The notes: generated from the letters alone by a model not told the origin. A stretch of DNA of 64,000 nt from Streptomyces sp. F001 (GCF_004187715.1 NZ_QZWF01000002.1:186001-250000); one strand, 5' to 3'. Positions 8,273 through 17,002 are shown, counted from the first letter of the stretch. Numbers and translations are program-made.

Positions 8273-9337
8273 ATGACCCGAAGCACCGCCGACGGCCCCG
8301 CTCCCAGGGGGCGCAGCCGCCGCAGCTTCGCCGGAGCGCGCCCCGTGATGGACGACGTGGCCCGGCTGGCCGGTGTGTCCAAGCAGACCGTGTCCCGGGT
8401 GCTCAACGACCATCCCGCCGTACGCCCCGAGACCCGGGCCGCGGTGCTGGACGCCATGCGCACGCTCGGCTACCGGCCCAGCCGCAGCGCCCGCTCCCTG
8501 GCCAGCGGACGCACCCGCATGGTCGGCGTGATCTCCTTCGACGCCGCCCGCTACGGACCCGCCTCCATCCTGACCGCCATCAACACCGCGGCGCAGGGCG
8601 CCGGTTACCTGGTCAGCTCCATCGCCCTCGACACCGCCGAACGCGACACGGTGGTGAGGGCCGTCGACACGCTCTCGGCCGAGGGCGCGGACGGCGTGAT
8701 CGCCATCGCCCCCCAGCGCCGGGTCGGCACGGCGCTGGCCGAGGCCCGCATCGACACCCCCATGGTGGTGCTGGAGAACGACCTCGGCGGCCGTACCCCC
8801 CTGATCACCGCAGACTCCTGGGCCGGCGCCCGCGCGGCCACCGGTCACCTCCTGCGCCTCGGCCACACCACCGTCCACCACATCGCCGGGCCCACCGGCT
8901 GGACCTCCGCCGACGTCCGCACGGACAGCTGGCGCGAGACGCTGACCGTCGCCGGCGCCGAGGTCCCCGACGCCCTCGTCGGTGACTGGAGCGCCGACTC
9001 CGGATACGAACTGGGCCGCCGACTGGCCCGACGCCCCGATGTCACCGCGGTGTTCGCCTCCAACGACCAGATGGCCCTCGGCCTGCTGCGCGCCCTGCAC
9101 GAGGCCGGACGCCGGGTGCCCGACGACGTCAGCGTGGTCGGCTACGACGACATCCCCGAGGCCGCCCACCTGCTGCCGCCGCTGACCACCGTGCGCACCG
9201 ATTTCGCCGAGATCGGCAGCCGCGCCCTGCGCCTCCTCCTGGACCGCATCGACGGCATCGACGAACCCCGCGTCGAGCCCGTCGTACCCGTCGAACTCAT
9301 CGTCCGCCGCAGCACGGGACCGGCCCCGGCCCGCTGA
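8273..9337 (+). CDS. LacI-family transcriptional regulator of the beta-galactoside module
   Basis: A 354-aa repressor-type protein. After about 25 basic residues comes the LacI helix-turn-helix and hinge helix: MDDVARLAGVSKQTVSRVLN followed by RPETRAAVLDAMRTLGYRPSRSARSL. The rest is a periplasmic-binding-protein-like sugar sensor domain. The ATG at 8273 follows GAAGGAAA. It lies 198 bp after the GH35 gene on the same strand. The palindrome at 5022-5035 upstream of the permease is its likely target, and the sensed ligand would be a galactoside or its product (inference). Confidence 0.9.
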   Translation: MTRSTADGPAPRGRSRRSFAGARPVMDDVARLAGVSKQTVSRVLNDHPAVRPETRAAVLDAMRTLGYRPSRSARSLASGRTRMVGVISFDAARYGPASILTAINTAAQGAGYLVSSIALDTAERDTVVRAVDTLSAEGADGVIAIAPQRRVGTALAEARIDTPMVVLENDLGGRTPLITADSWAGARAATGHLLRLGHTTVHHIAGPTGWTSADVRTDSWRETLTVAGAEVPDALVGDWSADSGYELGRRLARRPDVTAVFASNDQMALGLLRALHEAGRRVPDDVSVVGYDDIPEAAHLLPPLTTVRTDFAEIGSRALRLLLDRIDGIDEPRVEPVVPVELIVRRSTGPAPAR

Positions 9338-9391
9338 CCTCGCCGCACTGTCAGCCGCGTACAGGTTCCGCCCGGCCCGGCGCCTGCCCTG

Positions 9392-9405
9392 GTGAGGATC
9401 CTCAC
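9392..9405. promoter_or_regulatory. 14-bp perfect palindrome upstream of luciferase-domain gene
   Basis: GTGAGGATCCTCAC is a loop-free perfect palindrome 61 bp before the start at 9467 and 54 bp after the LacI gene stop. It could be an operator for the downstream gene or part of the end of the LacI transcript. No T-tract follows. Confidence 0.4.
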
Positions 9406-9466
9406 GCCTGAGTTACAAAAGGCTCAACCTCTGGTATCCGCGGGGTGATGCGGTGACGATGGAGTC

Positions 9467-9874
9467 ATGACTCTGGCCCAGCGCGCCCTGGAGCAACTGG
9501 CAGCCTGGCCCGACCTCACGGCGGGACCGGCCAGTTGCGGGACAGGGCGGGCAATCAGCTCCGCTCACAGCGAGATCGCCCACTTCCACTCGGGCCACGA
9601 TGTGGACCTGCATCTCACCCGCCGGGCCATCGGACGTTTCGCCGAGGACCTCAGGGAGTCCACGGCCATCCGCCTGGTGCCCGGCTCCCGGTGGGTCACC
9701 GTCCACCTCGACTGCGAGGGGGACGTCGACCTGCTGCTGAGCCTGGTGAGCGTCGCCCTCCAGGCCCACCAGGACCTGCCCCCGGCGGAGCTCGCATCCG
9801 TCGGCGGCTGCAACTTCCACCGGGTCACGGTGCTGCCCCGCGATCCGGCCGGAGTGGCACCCCCCGTACCGTAG
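9467..9874 (+). CDS. Luciferase-domain (DUF5519-type) protein
   Basis: A 135-aa soluble protein matching the small actinobacterial family annotated as luciferase domain protein. Recognisable parts are ALEQLAAWPDLTAG near the N-terminus, the FHSGHDVDLHLT core, and RLVPGSRWVTVHLDCEGDVDLLLSLVSVALQAH. No enzymatic activity is established for these short proteins and no light-emitting function should be assumed. It stands alone between the LacI regulator and the GH65 gene, with palindromes on either side. Confidence 0.65.
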   Translation: MTLAQRALEQLAAWPDLTAGPASCGTGRAISSAHSEIAHFHSGHDVDLHLTRRAIGRFAEDLRESTAIRLVPGSRWVTVHLDCEGDVDLLLSLVSVALQAHQDLPPAELASVGGCNFHRVTVLPRDPAGVAPPVP

Positions 9875-9956
9875 GCCCGAGGCGTCCCCTCCCCCTCGTC
9901 CGCGGCGTGGGCCGCACTGCCCGGCCCGGCCCCGGGAGACACTGCTGGGGGACGGT

Positions 9957-9983
9957 GCCGGGATCCTCGTACGAGATCCCGGC
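9957..9983. promoter_or_regulatory. Inverted repeat in the leader of the GH65 gene
   Basis: GCCGGGATC (9957-9965) pairs perfectly with GATCCCGGC (9975-9983) around a 9-nt centre that itself contains TCGTACGA. It ends 29 bp before the GTG start of the GH65 gene. It is either an operator or an RNA hairpin in the leader; the sequence does not decide. Confidence 0.4.
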
Positions 9984-10012
9984 GAGCTGCCTGCTGCGGG
10001 AGGAGTGCCGAC

Positions 10013-12382
10013 GTGACGGGCTGGACCTGGGAGTACGAGGGCTACGAGGCCGCGGACGAGCGACTGCGGGAGTCGTTGTGCACACTGGGAAACGGCTACT
10101 TCGCCACCCGTGGCGCCCTGCCGGAGTGCGCCGCGGACGATGTGCACTACCCGGGGACGTATGTGGCGGGGTGCTACAACCGGCTCACCTCCGATGTGGC
10201 CGGCCGCATGGTCGAGAACGAGGACATGGTCAACGTGCCCAACTGGCTGCCGCTGCGCTTCCGCCTGCGCGGCCGCCCCTGGCTCACCCCCGACACCGCG
10301 ACCGTGCTCGAACACCGCATGGTGCTGCACCTGTCCTCGGGCGTGCTGGAGCGCCTGACCCGATACGCGTTCGGCAACGGGCGGGCGCTGACCGTGCGGC
10401 AGCAGCGGCTGGTGCACATGGCCGACCCGCACCTGGCCGCACTGCGCACCGAGTTCACCGCCGACGGCTTCTCCGGCGAACTCCATGTCGAGGCCGCCCT
10501 CGACGGCGGTGTCACCAACGCCGGAGTGCCGCGCTACCGGGACCTGGACGGCCGCCACCTGACGCACCAGCAATCCGGAACCGCCGAACACGACACGGTC
10601 TGGCTGCGCTGCCGCACCCGCACCTCCGACATCCGCATCGGCATGGCCTCCCGCCTCACCGCCGACGGGCCCCTCTCGATCCGGCACGCCCGCCCGCGCA
10701 CCACCCAGCGGACCCGGCTGCAGCTGGCGCCCGGCCGCACCGCCACCGTCGACAAGACCGTCGCCCTGCACACCTCCCGCGACCCCGCCATCAGCGACCC
10801 GCTGCACGCCGCCGTCGCCCGGGTCGGCCGGGCCCCCGGCTTCGACGACCTGCTCCGCTCCCACCGCACCGCCTGGGCCCAGCTGTGGCGCCGCGCCGAC
10901 CTCGACGTCCCCGGTGAGGCGGGCCGCATCCTGCGGCTGCACCTCTTCCACGTCCTGCAGACGCTCTCCCCGTACACTGCCGACCTCGACGTCGGTGTGC
11001 CCGCCCGTGGACTGCACGGCGAGGCCTACCGCGGCCATGTCTTCTGGGACGAGCTGTTCGTCCTGCCCTACCTCAACCTGCACTTCCCCGAGGTCTCCCG
11101 CGCCCTCCTGCACTACCGCCACCGCCGCCTCGAACAGGCCTGCACCGCCGCCCGCGCCGTGGGCCGCAGGGGCGCGATGTACCCCTGGCAGAGCGGCAGC
11201 GACGGCCGGGAGGAGACCCAGGAACTGCACCTCAACCCGCGCTCGGGCCGCTGGCTGCCGGACCACTCCCGGCTTCAGTACCACGTCGGTTCGGCGATCG
11301 CGTACAACGTGTGGGAGTACTGCGAGGCGAGCGGCGACATCGAGTTCCTGCACACCAAGGCCGCCGAGATGCTGCTCCAGATCGCCCGCTTCTGGGCGGA
11401 CGTGGCCGGCTACGACGAGGGACTCGGACGGCACCGCATCAAGGGCGTGGTAGGACCCGACGAGTACCACGACGCCTACCCCGACGCACAGCGGCCCGGA
11501 CTCGACGACAACGCCTACACCAACGTCACCGCCTCCTGGGTACTCAGCCGCACCCTGGAGCTGCTGGACGGCCTGCCCGAACCGCGGCGCCGCGAACTCG
11601 CCGAGCGCACCGGGCTCGACGACGACGAACTCCAGCGGTGGGAGGAGGTGTCCCGCACCCTCCACGTGCCGTTCCACGACGGTGTCATCAGCCAGTTCGA
11701 CGGCTACGGCGATCTCGCCGAACTCGACTGGCACCGCTACCGGCAGGAGTACGGCGACATCCGGCGGCTGGACCGGATCCTGGAGGCCGAGGGCGACACG
11801 GTCAACCGCTACCAGGCCTCCAAGCAGGCCGACGTCCTGATGCTCGGCTACCTGTTCTCACCGGCGGAACTGCAGGGAATGTTCCGCCGGTTGGGACTGC
11901 GGCTGGACGAGGAGACCTGGCACCGCACCGTCGACTACTACCTGCACCGCACCAGCCACGGCTCCACCCTCAGCGGCCTCGTGCACGGCTGGATCCTGGC
12001 CCGCGCCCGGCGCGCCGAGGCCTGGCAGTTCTGCCAGGAGGCCCTGCGGGGCGACATCGCCGACGTGCAGGGCGGCACCACCGGCGAGGGCATCCACCTG
12101 GGCGCAATGGCCGGCACCCTCGACCTGGTCCAGCGCGGACTGACCGGCCTGGAGACCCGCGGCGGCGCGCTGTGGCTCGACCCCGTCCCGCTGCCCGAGC
12201 TGTCCTCCTACGGCTTCAACCTGCGCTACCAGGGCAACTGGGGAGTACGGGTGCGGCTCCGGCACGGCCAGCTCGAGATCACCGTGCCCTCCTCCGACAC
12301 GGCCCCGGTCGACGTACGGTTGCCGGACCGCGCGGTACGTCTCGAACCGGGCGAGACGGGCCGGCTGATGCTCCCGGAGTGA
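10013..12382 (+). CDS. Glycoside hydrolase family 65 protein (disaccharide phosphorylase/hydrolase type)
   Basis: A 789-aa GH65 enzyme, a family that uses phosphate or water to cleave alpha-glucobioses such as maltose, trehalose or kojibiose. The N-terminal beta-sandwich begins EYEGYEAADERLRESLCTLGNG, and the (alpha/alpha)6 barrel contains GHVFWDELFVLPYL. The general acid is predicted as Glu484 in VVGPDEYHD. A KQADVLML segment and a C-terminal beta domain follow. The length is normal for the family. The GTG start sits 6 nt after GGAGGAG. It is followed by a dehydrogenase, a PPOX protein and RpiB on the same strand. The phosphorylase versus hydrolase choice and the sugar cannot be read from sequence. 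Confidence 0.85.
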   Translation: MTGWTWEYEGYEAADERLRESLCTLGNGYFATRGALPECAADDVHYPGTYVAGCYNRLTSDVAGRMVENEDMVNVPNWLPLRFRLRGRPWLTPDTATVLEHRMVLHLSSGVLERLTRYAFGNGRALTVRQQRLVHMADPHLAALRTEFTADGFSGELHVEAALDGGVTNAGVPRYRDLDGRHLTHQQSGTAEHDTVWLRCRTRTSDIRIGMASRLTADGPLSIRHARPRTTQRTRLQLAPGRTATVDKTVALHTSRDPAISDPLHAAVARVGRAPGFDDLLRSHRTAWAQLWRRADLDVPGEAGRILRLHLFHVLQTLSPYTADLDVGVPARGLHGEAYRGHVFWDELFVLPYLNLHFPEVSRALLHYRHRRLEQACTAARAVGRRGAMYPWQSGSDGREETQELHLNPRSGRWLPDHSRLQYHVGSAIAYNVWEYCEASGDIEFLHTKAAEMLLQIARFWADVAGYDEGLGRHRIKGVVGPDEYHDAYPDAQRPGLDDNAYTNVTASWVLSRTLELLDGLPEPRRRELAERTGLDDDELQRWEEVSRTLHVPFHDGVISQFDGYGDLAELDWHRYRQEYGDIRRLDRILEAEGDTVNRYQASKQADVLMLGYLFSPAELQGMFRRLGLRLDEETWHRTVDYYLHRTSHGSTLSGLVHGWILARARRAEAWQFCQEALRGDIADVQGGTTGEGIHLGAMAGTLDLVQRGLTGLETRGGALWLDPVPLPELSSYGFNLRYQGNWGVRVRLRHGQLEITVPSSDTAPVDVRLPDRAVRLEPGETGRLMLPE

Positions 12383-12445
12383 GCGCCGGCCGCCTTCCCC
12401 ACCAGCGACAACCACCGCACCGCAGAACGACAGGAAGGTGACGTC

Positions 12446-13348
12446 ATGACCGACACGCTCACCGTGAGTGTCCTGGGCACCGGGATCATGGGCGCCGCCA
12501 TGGCCCGCAATCTGGCCAGGGCCGGGCACACCGTCCGCGTCTGGAACCGCACCCCCGACAAGGCCGCCCCGCTGGCCGCCGACGGCACGCACGTCGGGGC
12601 CACCCCCGCCGAGGCCGTCCAGGGCGCCGACGTCGTCCTGACGATGCTGTACGACGGTGCCTCCGCTCTGGAGGTCATGCGGGACGCGGCCCCGGCGCTG
12701 CGTCCCGGCACCGCATGGGTGCAGTCGACCACCGCCGGTATCGCGGCGATCGGCGACCTGGCCGCCTTCGCCCGCGACCACGAGCTGGTCTTCTACGACG
12801 CCCCGGTGCTCGGCACCCGCCAGCCCGCCGAGGCCGGACAGCTGCTGGTCCTCGCGGCGGGGCCGAGCGAGAGCCGGGAGACGGTCACGCCGGTCTTCGA
12901 CGCCGTCGGCGCCCGGACCGTGTGGACCGGTGACGACGGAGCGGCCGGCACCGCCACCCGCCTCAAGCTGGTCGCCAACAGCTGGGTCATCGCCGCCACC
13001 AACGCGGTCGGCGAGGTCCTGGCCCTGTCGAAGGCGCTCGACGTGAACCCGCAGAGCTTCTTCGACGCCATCGACGGCGGTCCGCTCGACATGGGCTATC
13101 TGCGCGTCAAGGCGGGGCTGATCCTGGACGACCGGCTGTCCCCGGCCCAGTTCGCGGTCGCGACCGCCGTCAAGGACGCCCGTCTGATCGTCGAGGCGGG
13201 GGAGCGGCACGGCATCCGCCTGGACGTGGCCGCCGCGAGCGCCGAACGCCTCGCCCGCGCCGCCGCCCAGGGACACGGCGACGAGGACATGGCCGCCGCC
13301 TACTTCGCCAGCTTCGACGGGGACTTCGAGGGAGATCGGTCCGCCTGA
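12446..13348 (+). CDS. NAD(P)-dependent oxidoreductase, 3-hydroxyisobutyrate dehydrogenase family
   Basis: A 300-aa beta-hydroxyacid dehydrogenase. The Rossmann motif is VLGTGIMGAAMARNLARAGH, followed by VWNRTPDKA, a QSTTAG substrate-loop equivalent of the usual DAPVSG region, and the catalytic Lys region RLKLVANSWV, where Lys is the conserved residue. The C-terminal helical domain is complete. The start follows GGAAGGTGACGTC. It lies 63 bp after the GH65 gene and 50 bp before the PPOX gene, so the three are probably co-transcribed. The substrate is unknown; hydroxyisobutyrate, tartronate semialdehyde and 6-phosphogluconate-like acids are all possible within the family. Confidence 0.82.
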   Translation: MTDTLTVSVLGTGIMGAAMARNLARAGHTVRVWNRTPDKAAPLAADGTHVGATPAEAVQGADVVLTMLYDGASALEVMRDAAPALRPGTAWVQSTTAGIAAIGDLAAFARDHELVFYDAPVLGTRQPAEAGQLLVLAAGPSESRETVTPVFDAVGARTVWTGDDGAAGTATRLKLVANSWVIAATNAVGEVLALSKALDVNPQSFFDAIDGGPLDMGYLRVKAGLILDDRLSPAQFAVATAVKDARLIVEAGERHGIRLDVAAASAERLARAAAQGHGDEDMAAAYFASFDGDFEGDRSA

Positions 13349-13398
13349 GTGCAGGGCTCCCGGAAACCAGCACGTCAGCACGTCACTGAGAGGTTCGG

Positions 13399-13821
13399 AT
13401 GTCCAAGCCACCGCTGCCGGCCGAGGCCGATGCCCTGCTGCGCCGCGCCAACCCGTGTGTCATGGCCACCCTGCGCGCCGACGGCACGCCGGTCTCCACA
13501 CCCACCTGGTACGTGTGGGACGACGGCCGGGTGCTGATCAGCATGGACGAGGGCCGCGTCCGCCTGAAGCACCTGCGCCGCGACCCGCGGGTGACCCTGA
13601 CCGTCCTCGACAAGGACAACTGGTACACGCACGTGACCCTCATCGGCCGCGCGACCGAACTGAAGGAGGACGAGGGACTGGCCGACATCGACCGCCTCTC
13701 CCGGCACTACACGGGCAGTCCCTACCCGGACCGGGTCCGCGCCAGGGTCAGCGCCTGGATCGAGGTCGACCGCTGGCACGGCTGGGGCGCGCTGAAGGAC
13801 AGCGAACAGGCGTCCCCGTGA
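13399..13821 (+). CDS. PPOX-class (split-barrel) flavin/F420-dependent oxidoreductase
   Basis: A 140-aa split-beta-barrel protein of the pyridoxamine-phosphate-oxidase-like superfamily. The N-terminal segment LLRRANPCVMATLRADGTPVSTPTWYVWDDGR is characteristic, followed by RVRLKHLRRDPRVTLTVLDKDNWYTHVTLIGRA. In actinobacteria such proteins usually bind F420 or FMN and reduce diverse substrates. The start is preceded by GAGAGG. It sits in a possible operon with the upstream dehydrogenase and the downstream RpiB gene, 36 bp away. The actual substrate is not deducible. Confidence 0.8.
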   Translation: MSKPPLPAEADALLRRANPCVMATLRADGTPVSTPTWYVWDDGRVLISMDEGRVRLKHLRRDPRVTLTVLDKDNWYTHVTLIGRATELKEDEGLADIDRLSRHYTGSPYPDRVRARVSAWIEVDRWHGWGALKDSEQASP

Positions 13822-13857
13822 CGACCGGCCCCTCAGGGTCGGCGTAGGCTCCGAGGC

Positions 13858-14313
13858 ATGCGGATCTCCGTCTCCTCGGACATGGCTGAACCCGTGGCCC
13901 GCCTGCTGGTCACGGAACTGCGCGGGCGCGGCCACGAGGTGCGCACGCACGGGGCGTTGCGCGACGGCGACGACCCACAGTGGGCGGCGTGCTCGGCGGC
14001 GGCCGCGCAGGACGTGGCCGACGGGACGTCCGACCAGGCGGTCGTGTGCTGCTGGACCGGCACGGGCGCCTCGATCGCCGCGAACAAGGTGCCCGGTGTA
14101 CGGGCCGCCCTGTGCACGGACGCCTGCACGGCCGACGGCGCCCGCCGCTGGAACGACGCCAACGTGCTGGCGCTGAGCCTGCGGCTGACCTCGGAGGCGC
14201 TGCTGAAGGAGATCCTCGACGCCTGGTTCGCCGGCGAGCCCAGCGAGGACGCCGACGACCGGGAGAACGTGGCCCGCATCGGCCGGATGGACAACCGCGG
14301 GGCCGGCCGCTGA
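13858..14313 (+). CDS. RpiB/LacA/LacB family sugar-phosphate isomerase
   Basis: A 151-aa protein of the RpiB family, which interconverts ribose 5-phosphate and ribulose 5-phosphate or related sugar phosphates. Landmarks are the start RISVSSDMAEPVA, the central VVCCWTGTGASIAANKVPGVRAALC, which carries the active-site cysteine and GTG.S..ANK anion-binding loop, and the NDANVLALSLRLTS segment. It closes the run of genes that starts at the GH65 enzyme, which points to carbohydrate metabolism. Its stop codon lies inside the loop of a strong terminator. Confidence 0.85.
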   Translation: MRISVSSDMAEPVARLLVTELRGRGHEVRTHGALRDGDDPQWAACSAAAAQDVADGTSDQAVVCCWTGTGASIAANKVPGVRAALCTDACTADGARRWNDANVLALSLRLTSEALLKEILDAWFAGEPSEDADDRENVARIGRMDNRGAGR

Positions 14314-14324
14314 CGGCCGGCCCC
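14299..14324 (+). terminator. Strong stem-loop terminator overlapping the RpiB stop codon
   Basis: The 11-bp stem GGGGCCGGCCG (14299-14309) and CGGCCGGCCCC (14314-14324) is closed by the tetraloop CTGA, which contains the TGA stop of the RpiB gene. No T-run follows, as is common in Streptomyces. Confidence 0.8.
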
Positions 14325-14419
14325 GAAGGTGCCCTAGGTGTATTGACCCGCAGGGTTGTTCACGCGGCTGATCGGTGGGTGGCCGCCCGTTGGAGCCGGC
14401 CTGATCCGCCGGACAGGCC

Positions 14420-14770
14420 CTACGTGCGGTCGCCCTTCGGCTTGCCGCGCTGGTCGGGTGTGCCGTGCGGCGGTGGGCCGAACGGCTCGGGCGAGGTCGC
14501 GGGCGACACCGGCGAGCCGGTGCGGCCTTCGCCCTGCTCGGGACGCAGAGCCGCCGGGTCGCCGTACGTCGGCTCGGCGCCCGCCTTCAGCTGCTCGAGG
14601 CGTGCGGTCAGCAGTTCGGTCACCGGCACACGATCCGCGTGCGTCCGCTCGTGGGCGAGGAGTTCCTCCACCTCCTCGGCGGTCAGTGAACGCACCCGGG
14701 CCTCCAGCCCGCCGATCGGCAGATGGTCGTAGTCGGGCAGCGGCAGGGTGCTGCGGCCGGGGCCGGCCAT
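14420..14770 (-). CDS. Conserved actinobacterial small protein (DUF8129-like)
   Basis: A 116-aa soluble protein. The conserved half is the N-terminus, LPLPDYDHLPIGGLEARVRS followed by LTAEEVEELLAHERTHADRVPVTELLTARLEQL, which is predicted helical. The C-terminal half is a low-complexity Gly/Pro-rich tail. The family is widespread in Streptomyces but without known function. A GAGGAGGGG site 8 nt before the ATG confirms the start. It is followed by a DUF6479 gene on the same strand. Confidence 0.65.
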   Translation of the reverse strand: MAGPGRSTLPLPDYDHLPIGGLEARVRSLTAEEVEELLAHERTHADRVPVTELLTARLEQLKAGAEPTYGDPAALRPEQGEGRTGSPVSPATSPEPFGPPPHGTPDQRGKPKGDRT

Positions 14771-14815
14771 GATCTTCCCCTCCTCGGGACGTCTCCTTCG
14801 TGCGTCCGCCGCGGC

Positions 14816-15181
14816 TCAGTGCGCCCCGAGACCTCCTCCGCCGAACGATCCGCTGCTGCCGCGGCTCCAGCGGGGCCGTTCCTTCGACGTGCTCGGCCGG
14901 GTCTGCATGTTGCTCAGCTCGTACGGCGTGAGCGGGCGACCGCCCTTGGGGATCTTGGGGACCTCGTCGGGCTCGCGGTTCTCCCGGATCTCGTGGACCG
15001 GGCCCTCCGGCGGCAGATGCGGCTGCTCCTCGGGGCGTGGGCGCGGGGGCTCGCTCAGCTTGATCCGGTTGCCGTACCAGAAGCTGCCCGCCAGCAGCGC
15101 CAGGACGGCGACAGCGATCACGAACAGCGCGAGACTGAGCAGGCCGCTCGGCGCGGCGATCTGCATCGATGCGTTACTCAT
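14816..15181 (-). CDS. DUF6479 family single-pass membrane protein
   Basis: A 121-aa protein with one N-terminal membrane helix (about residues 12-35, LLSLALFVIAVAVLALLAGSFWY) and a hydrophilic Pro/Glu-rich tail ending in a Gly-rich stretch. The PEGPVHEIRENREPDEVPK core and the GGRPLTPYEL segment match the Streptomyces DUF6479 family of unknown function. I placed the start at 15181 because ATG-AGT-AAC follows a GGGGG-containing site and gives the expected short N-terminus. A much longer reading frame continues upstream but is a GC-bias artefact. Confidence 0.72.
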   Translation of the reverse strand: MSNASMQIAAPSGLLSLALFVIAVAVLALLAGSFWYGNRIKLSEPPRPRPEEQPHLPPEGPVHEIRENREPDEVPKIPKGGRPLTPYELSNMQTRPSTSKERPRWSRGSSGSFGGGGLGAH

Positions 15182-15343
15182 ATCGGACAAATACCCCCTA
15201 AAGTGGCGGTCAACCGGCTGGGCGTCTGTTCCGCCTCCCGGTCGTCCGTGCTCGGGTGCGACGGGTTCCCGCGAGCAGGGGCGGAAACCGGACCCGCGTC
15301 CCGCGCCGGGTTTGGTGCGGTGTGTCACGGCTACCCGCGACAT

Positions 15344-15712
15344 GTGACGACATCGCAGCAGGAGCTCTTCCGTTTCCTGGAGGACCGCTTCGCCTGTGCG
15401 CAGGCGTGCACGGAGTGTGCCCGGGTGTGCGCGCTGCGCGCGAGCCTGGTCGATCCGGACGGAACCGAGGAGCAGGAACTCGTACGACGTCAAGGGATCA
15501 TGTGCGCGGAGGTGTGCGACGCGACCTGCCGGGTGCTGGCCGAACAGAACCTCGTCGAAGAAGCCGGGATGCGCACCCAGCTGGAGTGGTGCCGGGCCCA
15601 GTGCCTGGAGTCCGCCCGCGTCTTCGACGGCCGGCCGGGCGTCGAGGACGCCTCGGCGGCCTGCCGCGCCTGCGCCCGGGTCTGCACGGACTTCCTGAAC
15701 ACGCTGGGGTGA
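15344..15712 (+). CDS. Four-helix-bundle copper-binding-type protein (DUF326-like)
   Basis: A 122-aa Cys-rich protein. Cysteines recur in helical CxxxC patterns: FACAQACTECARVC, MCAEVCDATC, WCRAQCLESA and ACRACARVC. This is the layout of the ferredoxin-like or DUF326 four-helix-bundle copper storage (Csp-like) family, in which inward-facing cysteines bind Cu(I). No signal peptide is seen, so it is probably cytosolic. The GTG at 15344 gives the family-typical short N-terminus. It is 28 bp from no other metal gene: its neighbours are a DUF6479 gene and an acyl-CoA dehydrogenase, so it stands alone. Copper binding is inferred from the family. Confidence 0.72.
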   Translation: MTTSQQELFRFLEDRFACAQACTECARVCALRASLVDPDGTEEQELVRRQGIMCAEVCDATCRVLAEQNLVEEAGMRTQLEWCRAQCLESARVFDGRPGVEDASAACRACARVCTDFLNTLG

Positions 15713-15814
15713 GGTGAGCCTCGAAGACTGCACGGTCCACCGCCATTCCCAATTACTGAAACACGTTCTACCGTGTGCGCCGTCAGGACCGGCCTTGGGG
15801 AGCCTGGAGGCGCC

Positions 15815-16993
15815 GTGCATCTCGACTACACGCCCGAGCAGCAGCGGCTGCGCACCGAACTGCGCGCCTACTTCGCCGAGCTGGTGCCGGACAACGCCCA
15901 CCTGAGGCACGCCGACCGGGCCGCGCAGAAGCGGTTCTACCGCGAGACCGTCCGACGCCTCGGCGCGGACGGCTGGCTCGGCGTGGGCTGGCCCAAGGAG
16001 TACGGCGGGCGCGGGCTGACCCCGACGGAGCAGTTCGTCTTCTTCGACGAGGCCGCGCAGGCGGGCGTACCGCTGCCGCTGATGGCGCTGAACACCGTCG
16101 GCCCGACGATCATGCAGTACGGCACGGCGGAGCAGAAGGCGTACTTCCTGCCGCGGATCCTCTCCGGCGAGATCGACTTCGCGATCGGCTACAGCGAGCC
16201 CGACGCCGGTACGGACCTGGCCTCCCTGAAGACGCGCGCCGTGTGGGACGGCGACCAGTACGTCGTCAACGGCCACAAGATCTGGACCACCAACGGCGAC
16301 ACCGCCGACTGGGTGTGGCTGGCCGTGCGCACCGACCCGAACGCCCCGGCGCACCGGGGCATCACCATGCTCCTCGTGCCGACCACCGACCCCGGCTACT
16401 CCTGCACCGTCATCCACACCCTCGCCGGGCACGACACCACGGCCAGCTACTACGAGAACATCCGCGTCCCCGTCTCCCGCCGGGTCGGCGAGGAGAACCA
16501 GGGCTGGCGGCTGATCACCAACCAGCTCAACCACGAACGCGTCACCCTGGCCGCGCACGGCACCATGGCCATCCGCGCCCTGCACGACGTCCGGCGCTGG
16601 GCCCGGCAGACCAAGCTCACCGACGGCCGCCGGGTGATCGACCTGCCCTGGGTGCGCCGCCGGCTGGCGCAGACCCACACCCGACTGGACGCCCTGAAGC
16701 TCCTCAACTGGCAGATGGTCAGCGCCCTCCAACACGGCACCCTCACGCCGCAGGACGCCTCCGCCGTCAAGGTGTACGGCTCCGAGGCGCGCCGTGACGC
16801 CTACGCCTGGCTCATGGAGATCGTGGGCGCCACGGGAGCCCTCCAGGAAGGCTCGGCCGGTGCGGTCCTCCACGGCGAACTGGAGCGCGGCTACCGCTCC
16901 GCCGTCATCTTCACCTTCGGCGGCGGCAACAACGAGATCCAGCGGGAGATCATCTCGTGGATCGGTCTGGGGATGCCGCGGGTACGGCGCTAA
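15815..16993 (+). CDS. Acyl-CoA dehydrogenase
   Basis: A 392-aa FAD flavoprotein with all three acyl-CoA dehydrogenase domains: the helical N-terminus (LDYTPEQQRLRTELRAYF), the beta domain with the FAD/substrate motif IGYSEPDAGTDLASLKT followed by GHKIWTTNGDTADW, and the C-terminal helical domain with FTFGGGNNEIQREII. The sequence resembles the FadE group active on steroid or branched acyl-CoAs, but the substrate is not fixed. The GTG at 15815 is preceded by GGAGG at 15806-15810. The gene precedes an MpaB-type oxygenase by 9 bp, suggesting co-transcription. Confidence 0.88.
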   Translation: MHLDYTPEQQRLRTELRAYFAELVPDNAHLRHADRAAQKRFYRETVRRLGADGWLGVGWPKEYGGRGLTPTEQFVFFDEAAQAGVPLPLMALNTVGPTIMQYGTAEQKAYFLPRILSGEIDFAIGYSEPDAGTDLASLKTRAVWDGDQYVVNGHKIWTTNGDTADWVWLAVRTDPNAPAHRGITMLLVPTTDPGYSCTVIHTLAGHDTTASYYENIRVPVSRRVGEENQGWRLITNQLNHERVTLAAHGTMAIRALHDVRRWARQTKLTDGRRVIDLPWVRRRLAQTHTRLDALKLLNWQMVSALQHGTLTPQDASAVKVYGSEARRDAYAWLMEIVGATGALQEGSAGAVLHGELERGYRSAVIFTFGGGNNEIQREIISWIGLGMPRVRR

Positions 16994-17002
16994 CCTGCCC
17001 GC

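Noticed and set aside
9467..9874. Bacterial luciferase
   Set aside because: The short luciferase-domain family is unrelated to the flavin-dependent LuxA/LuxB proteins and no lux-type substrate genes are present.
15344..15712. Iron-sulfur ferredoxin
   Set aside because: The cysteines lie in helical CxxxC spacing across the chain, not in the CxxCxxC clusters of ferredoxins; the four-helix-bundle copper-binding family fits better.
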